Origin: Planctomycetota bacterium
Lineage (GTDB): Bacteria; Planctomycetota; Phycisphaerae; Sedimentisphaerales; Anaerohalosphaeraceae
NCBI GenBank assembly: GCA_013349435.1
Contig: DUZQ01000009.1
Location: forward strand, 1-56,634
Length of the DNA: 56,634 nucleotides
Direction of reading: 5' to 3'
This document shows positions 50,761 to 56,634 of this stretch, piece after piece; the first letter of the stretch is position 1; each line of letters opens with the position of its first letter. A model generated the notes under the pieces. The model had not been told where the DNA came from. It saw only the letters and a program-made list of their open reading frames with translations, and did no database searches. The position numbers and the translations under genes are program-made.

Positions 50761-52206
50761 CTAAACCAGGGCACCACCCGGCACCGGTTGCCCGGCCTGG
50801 TACCCAGGTGACAGCTCCGGCAACGCCAGGTTCATAAGCAACCTGCCGACCAGCCTTAGCTGTTCAGTCAACGAGTACCTGGCCTCGACAAATTCACGAT
50901 ACCGCCTCGGCTCATATTCAGTCGATAAAATCCCGCTGCAGAAATCTTCGGCTGTGTTGAACAGATACTCAGGTGCAAATGTCCGCTCGGCACCGGGAAA
51001 ATTGTGAACCACGGGTTTTAAGCCGCACGCCATACCCTCCAGTACACCCATTCCCTGACTCTCTATCACGCTGGTCGAAATAATATAATGCTTGTCGGCC
51101 AGCCATGAATTTATATCGGCCTGCCTGCCTTCAAAAAACACCACATCTTTGAGTCCGAGCGTATCGACCGTATGATTCAGATACTGCTCGACGAAGGCGT
51201 CCACCGGTGGAACCCGACCGGCAACAAATAGCTTATATGCACCGTCAATACTGTGCAGCCTGTGCATACACTGCAGCGCAAACATCGGATTTTTCACAAG
51301 CCGAAGGTCCCCCACAAAAGCTATATTCGGGCCGCGGGTCCGCTCAAAAAAATCGAATCTTCCCAAATCCACACCGTTGGCGATTTCCACTATCCGCGTG
51401 CGGGATGCAATATCCGGCACTTTTGCGGCAAGTGCCTCATTAACACACCTGTTACCCACGGTGATAAGCACTTCGACATTATCCCAGTTGACTTCGTTCG
51501 GATAATTCAAATAGGCCTCATAACGATGAAGCCTTATGATATTTCTGGACACCTTCGGCAGCTTCGAGGCGTTTGTCGCAAGGTCCGTGCACCACTCAAA
51601 CCACGAAACATCGCTCCACTTCATAAGCTCGTACATCTCGCCGTATGTCTTACCATCAAATAGACGCACCTCAAACCGCTGCTCGGCAAATTCAAGAATA
51701 TCTTTCAGGAATGTCGTACCATCGGCGCCGCAGAAAAAAGCAAGCTTTGTCGCCGCCGAGCCGATTACCTCAAGCTTCGACTCCAGCCGGCTGCTGCCCG
51801 GGAAATATCTCAACGCATCTGAAACCACCCGCCCCGCCGCTGCGTTATCCCCCAAACTTATAAAGGCATCGGCGCATCTGACGACGATATCTGTATTTAG
51901 CGAACCTAAACGCTGCAATTGGTCGAAAAGCGCCGCCGTCTCGGCGGGCCGATTATCTGCAAGGTAGCTTTGAGCCAGATTCCAATACAGCCGGCCGGAC
52001 GGGCCAATCAGCAATTTCGCCCGCTCAAAACACCCTGCCGCCTCCTTCGCCCGACCCAAACGGTATAATATCGCTCCCATATCATTCCACGCCACTCCGT
52101 TATCAGGCTCCGACTCAACACAGATGCGAATACTCAATAATGCCTCCTCATACCGCCCCGCTTGTGCCAGTGCAAGCCCATCCTCGTGTGCCTTCGATAT
52201 GGACAC
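50761..52206 (-). CDS. TPR-glycosyltransferase (paralogue)
   Basis: This 481-residue protein has N-terminal TPRs and a GT4-like domain with GVLEGMACGLKPVVHNF near 390-405. It is closely similar to the product of the gene at 48488-50569 but lacks the long tail. I choose GTG at 52206: GGAG lies nine bases before it, inside what would otherwise be codons following a TTG at 52221. It lies just after flgL and probably shares its transcript. Confidence 0.85.
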   Translation of the reverse strand: MSISKAHEDGLALAQAGRYEEALLSIRICVESEPDNGVAWNDMGAILYRLGRAKEAAGCFERAKLLIGPSGRLYWNLAQSYLADNRPAETAALFDQLQRLGSLNTDIVVRCADAFISLGDNAAAGRVVSDALRYFPGSSRLESKLEVIGSAATKLAFFCGADGTTFLKDILEFAEQRFEVRLFDGKTYGEMYELMKWSDVSWFEWCTDLATNASKLPKVSRNIIRLHRYEAYLNYPNEVNWDNVEVLITVGNRCVNEALAAKVPDIASRTRIVEIANGVDLGRFDFFERTRGPNIAFVGDLRLVKNPMFALQCMHRLHSIDGAYKLFVAGRVPPVDAFVEQYLNHTVDTLGLKDVVFFEGRQADINSWLADKHYIISTSVIESQGMGVLEGMACGLKPVVHNFPGAERTFAPEYLFNTAEDFCSGILSTEYEPRRYREFVEARYSLTEQLRLVGRLLMNLALPELSPGYQAGQPVPGGALV

Positions 52207-52286
52207 TTGTGCTATCTCCAATTTGCTTTGTTATTACGAACGCCGACCTAAGAACAAACTTCTACCCCAATAGTCAAGCAACTAAG

Positions 52287-53522
52287 CTAATTTATAAAAT
52301 CCATCAGCGAAAGCGAAAACATCTTTGCCGCCACAGAAAGCGACATCTGATATAAAACTTCATGACGAGCAAGGTCCACCGCCACCTGTGTAATATCCGC
52401 ATCCTGCAGGCGACTTATTTCCTCGTCCGCATTGAACTTCATATCCTCGATACTGCCTTTAAGTGTAAGAAGTGTTCCAATACGCCCACCAACCTTGGGA
52501 AATGCGTCAGTGAGCCTTTCCTGGGCCGCCTGCATCGACTGAATAGTTGAATTCACCATAGAATTCCACTGCGCCCTGTCGTCGGCCAGGAGACCCTTCT
52601 CGTCGTTGAGCAGGTCGCGGGCGTTTATCAATATATTGAATATATCATAGGTTCCCGTAGCGCGTATCGGCTCGGTCCCCGACCCCGTCATTTGTGTTAC
52701 ATCCACGTACAGCACCTGGCCGGTAATCGAGCTGACCACCGCCACGTTTCCCGCATCCGGGTCCCCTACATTGCCCGTCACAGTGCTTGCCCCGTCGTCA
52801 ATCGACAGTTCATAATCCCCACCTCCGAGGTCCGTCACCGTCAGCCAGATGTCCCCGCGAACGCTTGAGGTGCCGCTGCCCGCTGCTACACCCGTTGTGG
52901 TCACTCCGTTATCATCGGCGGTTACAAAATCCATTTGGCCCCGACTGTCGGTCCGGAACAACTCATCACCTATCAAAACCGGGGACACCTCAACTCCGGG
53001 CGCAACAGCCACGTTTCGCTCTTCGCTGCTGCCCTGATAAAGCACCCTCGTGATATCGCCGTTGTTGTCACGCTCGACCGTGTACGGCTGTACGTCGCTC
53101 GACGCACCTGAAAAGAGGTAATTTCCCGCAAGCTGGGTATTAGCCAGCGAGACAACCTGTTCGAGAATACTATTAATCTGGTTCGCCAGTGTCCGGCGTG
53201 TGTCCCGGGTTTCCGTTCCTCCAGTCGATATCGAGGTGATATAACCAAGAGCGCTTATCATCTCATTGTCAATTTGTTGTATCACCGAGGAGCTGAAATC
53301 AAGCATACTTACAGCCTCATCAATTGCGCCTCCATACACCTCCATCGAACGACTTTCCGTACGAAGGCCTAAAATCCGGTTCGCGTCCGTAGGGTCATCC
53401 GAAGGCCGATTAATATCCTGACCGGTTGCCGCCTTTTCCTGAAGCTGAGAAAGGGCCGTAGAATGCTGCCATATCCCCCAGCTCGCACTGTTATAAATCG
53501 AATCCAGAGACAAACCGCTCAT
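52287..53522 (-). CDS. flgL: flagellar hook-filament junction protein FlgL
   Basis: FlgL sits between the hook and the filament (second junction protein). The 411-residue protein has the flagellin-like N-terminal region with ATGQDINRPSDDPTDANRIL. The C-terminal region includes QDADITQVAVDLARHEVLYQMSLSVAAKM. A variable middle domain is present. The ATG at 53522 has CAGGG/AGGG about seven bases upstream and is preferred over an earlier TTG. Confidence 0.92.
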   Translation of the reverse strand: MSGLSLDSIYNSASWGIWQHSTALSQLQEKAATGQDINRPSDDPTDANRILGLRTESRSMEVYGGAIDEAVSMLDFSSSVIQQIDNEMISALGYITSISTGGTETRDTRRTLANQINSILEQVVSLANTQLAGNYLFSGASSDVQPYTVERDNNGDITRVLYQGSSEERNVAVAPGVEVSPVLIGDELFRTDSRGQMDFVTADDNGVTTTGVAAGSGTSSVRGDIWLTVTDLGGGDYELSIDDGASTVTGNVGDPDAGNVAVVSSITGQVLYVDVTQMTGSGTEPIRATGTYDIFNILINARDLLNDEKGLLADDRAQWNSMVNSTIQSMQAAQERLTDAFPKVGGRIGTLLTLKGSIEDMKFNADEEISRLQDADITQVAVDLARHEVLYQMSLSVAAKMFSLSLMDFIN

Positions 53523-53579
53523 AATAAGACCCTGCCGAACCAAATGTTATCGATGCTTATAATCAAATCTTTTCCTCCG

Positions 53580-55586
53580 CTATATCAGTTGCATAACGGT
53601 ATCAAGAGAATTCGTTATCGTGTTAATATATTTTGCCATCGCCTGGAACATCCGCTCAAACTGAAGCATCCTCGCCGCCTCGTCGTTTATATCCACACCG
53701 CTTACATCGTCCCGCTGCTTCGTCAGGCTGCGCCACACACCGGTCGCGGCGTCCTGGCGAACCTGGCCGAGTGATATCTGTTCGCCGACATCTGTGGCTA
53801 TATCGCGATAATATTTCTTCAGCGTAATACCTCCAAGGTCACTCATACTACTGGCCCCAAGGTTCGCCATCGCCAGCGCGTTAGTATTGTCGTCCATTCC
53901 CACCGACCCTGCTACTGCAATCCTGTCGGCTCCGTTGACAGAATTGCTCACGTAATCGGTAACCGACATTGCTGTTGCGCTGGTCCCTGCAAAGAAGCAG
54001 TTAATACCGACAGCCGCCAGAAAGCCCGATGCATCCGAATCGGCAAGGGCGTCTATCCTGAAAAGCTCGCCGTTATTCAAATCACCGGCGCTGGACCCGC
54101 TCACATCAAACGAAATCTTTATGCCGTCGTGAACATTCACCACCGTCCCCGGCACATATCCGTCCCCAACGTTTATCGTAGCGACAACCCCGGAACCGTC
54201 ATTTACGCTGATAGACACCGTCCCTGAACCTACAGTCCCGTTACCGACAACGGTAAACGTATATGTCTTGTTGGTGTCGCCCGTATAAAGGCCCGATATA
54301 TCTATATCCGGAACATTTCCCGTCATCGTATTATCTGCACCCGCCGCCGGCGGTTCGGCCGTCACCCCCCTAAGAAAATCGAAGGTATAACCGGCATCGG
54401 CTACTATCTGCAACTGCCCCGAGTTTACCTGTGAACCGCTCAAACCCGTAATGGCCGCGAATTTAGCCGCCATACTTGTCAACGTATCCCCGCCCACACT
54501 CGCATCCACCGAAATCTCCTCCCGAACCACAGAACCGTCCGGATAAGTAACTCTGACATAAATCGTCTCACCGTCCACCAGTGGAGGTTCAAAATCGCTT
54601 AAATCCTCATCGGACATCGTCCATCCGGTCAATGTTTCAAAAGACCCGGAAGCACCCACACCCTGAACATGCAATTTGTTCACCTCGAATACTATCGTCT
54701 TTGCCAGATTGTCCAGATTGGTGCCTACATCCCGAAGTATCTCGTTATTCAGTGAAAACAGGCCGCCCAGCTTGCCGCCGCTAAGCTCGGTGTTGTAAAC
54801 TCCGGCCCCCGCCGGCGAAATACCGAAATCATTGTTGCTGCCGTTGGGAACCAGCCCAAATTCCAGCTCGAAAACATTAGTGCCGGTTACCAGCGAAGTT
54901 TCGCCTACGCTGATATTAACCACCCCGTTCTCCATCCTGACTGTTGTTATTCCCGTCAGACGAGCCAATTCCGTAATGAGCTGGTCACGCTGGTCGCACA
55001 TGTTATTTGCATCCTTGCCGCCAACCAACATTGTATAAATATTGCCGTTCAACTCGGCAATCTGTACCGCTAAATTGTTAATACTGTCAACCGTACTTTG
55101 TGCCTCCTCGTAAACCTGTGTCTCCAGCTCACTTACAGTCGTGCCGAGACTCCGCAACTGATTTGCCAGAGACTGGGCGGTACTTATCACCGGATACTGA
55201 TAATTCTTGTCTCTCGGATTGGCTGCCAATTCATGCATTGCGTTGAAAAAATTGTCCAGCGCCGTGCTCAGACCGTCCGTTGACAACTCGCCAAAAGCCC
55301 CCTCCATTGTCCTGAGAGACTCAAGCTCCCTGGATATCTGGGCCATTGTCGATTCCTGATTGACAATCTGACCGTCCAAAAATTCGTCAACCAGCCGGGT
55401 TACGCCTTCAAATTCGACTCCCTGACCGATATACACTCCATTCATATAAACATCATCGGACGGACTCAGTTCGACCCTCTGACGATGATATCCCTCCGTG
55501 GCGGCATTGGCAATATTATTGCCTATTACATCGAGAGCCTTCTGCGCCGCATCAAGCCCGCTTAGTCCTATATCGTAACTACTCAT
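53580..55586 (-). CDS. flgK: flagellar hook-associated protein FlgK
   Basis: FlgK is the first hook-filament junction protein. The 668-residue product has the N-terminal motif GLSGLDAAQKALDVIGNNIANAAT and the family segment VTRLVDEFLDGQIVNQES. A long central region is Gly/Asp/Ser-rich, and the C-terminus VDINDEAARMLQFERMFQAM is typical. It is somewhat longer than usual. GGAG lies seven bases before the ATG at 55586. It lies just after flgN and before flgL. Confidence 0.95.
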   Translation of the reverse strand: MSSYDIGLSGLDAAQKALDVIGNNIANAATEGYHRQRVELSPSDDVYMNGVYIGQGVEFEGVTRLVDEFLDGQIVNQESTMAQISRELESLRTMEGAFGELSTDGLSTALDNFFNAMHELAANPRDKNYQYPVISTAQSLANQLRSLGTTVSELETQVYEEAQSTVDSINNLAVQIAELNGNIYTMLVGGKDANNMCDQRDQLITELARLTGITTVRMENGVVNISVGETSLVTGTNVFELEFGLVPNGSNNDFGISPAGAGVYNTELSGGKLGGLFSLNNEILRDVGTNLDNLAKTIVFEVNKLHVQGVGASGSFETLTGWTMSDEDLSDFEPPLVDGETIYVRVTYPDGSVVREEISVDASVGGDTLTSMAAKFAAITGLSGSQVNSGQLQIVADAGYTFDFLRGVTAEPPAAGADNTMTGNVPDIDISGLYTGDTNKTYTFTVVGNGTVGSGTVSISVNDGSGVVATINVGDGYVPGTVVNVHDGIKISFDVSGSSAGDLNNGELFRIDALADSDASGFLAAVGINCFFAGTSATAMSVTDYVSNSVNGADRIAVAGSVGMDDNTNALAMANLGASSMSDLGGITLKKYYRDIATDVGEQISLGQVRQDAATGVWRSLTKQRDDVSGVDINDEAARMLQFERMFQAMAKYINTITNSLDTVMQLI

Positions 55587-55611
55587 TATAAAACTCCGCC
55601 AAAACCAGGCA

Positions 55612-56130
55612 CTAAAGCCTGATACTGACCATTTGCTTTTTAAGGTCCCAGGACGCATCGCCCCGGCTGTTATAAGTTACCGTCTCTTTGCCGTTACCCA
55701 ACATCCCCCTCAAAAGCACGTTGTTAAGCCTCGAACATTCCTTCAACAGTATGGTCGTTGCCCTATGCTCCTTTCGAAGCTTTTTACACACCTGCTGCAG
55801 CTCTTGCTGTGCCTGTGCCACCATATCCCTTCTCTCACCTCTTAAGCAGCCGCACAGCTTTGATAAGTTCATCTCGCCGACGCCGCACCCAATAACATCA
55901 GCCATCTGCTTTCGTATCGCCGCCCGGCTCTGCTCAATCAGCTCATATTCGGCCTGCTTGTTTGCGACCTCATCAAGCAAAGCCTTAAGCCTGTCTTCAT
56001 CTCGCTTGATAACCGCCGCTCGAAGCGCATCGAGCCGTTCCAAGGTCTGTTTGATGTGCCTGATGTCATCGTCCAAAACCGAGAGTAACTCGCCGGCAAG
56101 TTCGTTTAATCTGTCCTGTACAGTACTCAT
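55612..56130 (-). CDS. flgN: flagellar chaperone FlgN
   Basis: FlgN is the export chaperone for FlgK and FlgL. The 172-residue protein is helical, with a long coiled coil at the N-terminus and the FlgN-domain stretch AQAQQELQQVCKKLRKEHRA. It lies 25 bases upstream of flgK, and its ATG overlaps the stop of flgJ, in the common order flgJ-flgN-flgK-flgL. Confidence 0.85.
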   Translation of the reverse strand: MSTVQDRLNELAGELLSVLDDDIRHIKQTLERLDALRAAVIKRDEDRLKALLDEVANKQAEYELIEQSRAAIRKQMADVIGCGVGEMNLSKLCGCLRGERRDMVAQAQQELQQVCKKLRKEHRATTILLKECSRLNNVLLRGMLGNGKETVTYNSRGDASWDLKKQMVSIRL

Positions 56131-56510
56131 ACGCTCTTATCCAATATCTGCCGAACCGCCTGATTGTGCTGTTGACCGGCGGCCTCCTGACCGGCTGGCC
56201 CCATCGCCTCATAAATTTCCTTCCAAAATCCCAGGCCCCCCTCGTCGGCGATTGCCTGCGCCATATGTGACCAGTACATGCTCTTAACCTGCTTCGACGA
56301 CTGGTCCGCCGTATCCGAATCGGGTATCGTTTCTTCCATTTGTTTCAGTATCTCATGTATAAAAACCGATTCGAAGTCCGTGGCAACCTTTTTGCGCTTC
56401 TCATCGGCGAAATCAATATCAGCACCATTCCGGAGCCCGCCCGCCTCAGCCGACTTGCCTGTGTGCCCTCCCGCAACAGCCTGATTCAGCAACAATTCAG
56501 TAATATCCAT
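56127..56510 (-). CDS. flgJ: flagellar rod-binding protein, FlgJ N-terminal type
   Basis: This 127-residue product is the rod-binding (rod-cap) domain of FlgJ without the muramidase domain. It has KVATDFESVFIHEILKQMEETI and the helix SMYWSHMAQAIADEGGLGFW. A rod-cap-only FlgJ is common outside gammaproteobacteria, so a separate muramidase would be needed. I use the ATG at 56510, with AGGA seven bases upstream, not the GTG at 56534 that lies inside the tandem repeat. Confidence 0.88.
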   Translation of the reverse strand: MDITELLLNQAVAGGHTGKSAEAGGLRNGADIDFADEKRKKVATDFESVFIHEILKQMEETIPDSDTADQSSKQVKSMYWSHMAQAIADEGGLGFWKEIYEAMGPAGQEAAGQQHNQAVRQILDKSV

Positions 56511-56525
56511 CAAGCTTTCCTGTAA

Positions 56526-56634
56526 CCGACTCACCGACTCACCGACTCACCGATTCACCGACTCACCGATTCACCGACTCACCGATTCACCGACTCACCG
56601 ATTCACCGACTCACCGACTCACCGACTCACCGAC
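56526..56634. repeat. octanucleotide tandem repeat upstream of flgJ
   Basis: Thirteen full copies and a partial one of CCGACTCA, many with a C-to-T variant (CCGATTCA), run from 56526 to the end of the window. The two versions alternate regularly in the middle. The array starts 16 bases before the flgJ ATG and continues beyond the window. A unit length of eight is not a multiple of three. Confidence 0.9.

Noticed and set aside
1-56634. CRISPR arrays, tRNA or rRNA genes, transposases or integrases.
   Set aside because: None could be seen on reading both strands; the only regular short repeats are the 18-base coding repeat and the octanucleotide array.

Overview
The window is a flagellar gene region with a large embedded glycosylation locus. 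The organism is a flagellated bacterium with a Gram-negative-style basal body and sigma-54-driven flagellar genes. Clues are medium GC, frequent TTG and GTG starts, TPR/glycosyltransferase fusions, an oversized FliD and a MotA-MotB-MotB set. Together these suggest Planctomycetota (Phycisphaerae-like), but this is inference from gene style; no rRNA or other marker gene is present.

Layout. (1) 1-3.6 kb: a small unknown gene, then on the minus strand a zinc-ribbon membrane protein gene and fliK. (2) 3.6-4.0 kb: a gene-free regulatory region with two divergent, near-perfect sigma-54 promoters, one for fliK and one for flgB. (3) 4.0-18.7 kb, plus strand: flgB-flgC-fliE-fliF-fliG-fliH-fliI-fliJ-motE-like-motA-motB1-motB2-fliO-fliP-fliQ-fliR-flhB, then a gene in the usual flhA position. 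That gene keeps only an FlhA-like membrane domain, which is fused to a ParA/BY-kinase-like domain without a Walker A loop. (4) 56.5-18.8 kb, minus strand, read right to left: flgJ-type rod protein, flgN, flgK, flgL; two paralogous TPR-glycosyltransferases; a GT2-TPR protein, a TPR protein and a small chaperone-like protein; a sugar-modification set (acetyltransferases, methyltransferase, SpsF-type nucleotidyltransferase, oxidoreductase, DegT aminotransferase, SDR epimerase, two formyltransferases, NeuB-type synthase, deacetylase); a 3080-residue protein with about seven glycosyltransferase domains; a 1595-residue glycosyltransferase/methyltransferase protein; and fliD.

How it fits together. 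The plus-strand genes build the MS ring, part of the switch, the export gate and ATPase, and the stator. The minus-strand genes supply the hook-filament junction, chaperone and cap proteins, and what looks like the machinery to make a nonulosonic-acid-type, probably formylated, sugar and attach glycans, presumably to flagellin. Four sigma-54 promoter matches occur, and one lies in front of a glycosyltransferase gene, so filament glycosylation appears to be wired into the flagellar regulon. No flagellin, fliS, fliM, fliN, flgD-flgI, or intact flhA gene is present here.

Most unusual items: the FlhA-membrane/pseudo-ATPase fusion (17081-18697), the giant polyglycosyltransferase (26118-35360), two MotB paralogues in one operon, FlhB with NPDH in place of NPTH, a 22-codon ORF that coincides with a sigma-54 promoter before fliO, and an octanucleotide repeat array in front of flgJ.
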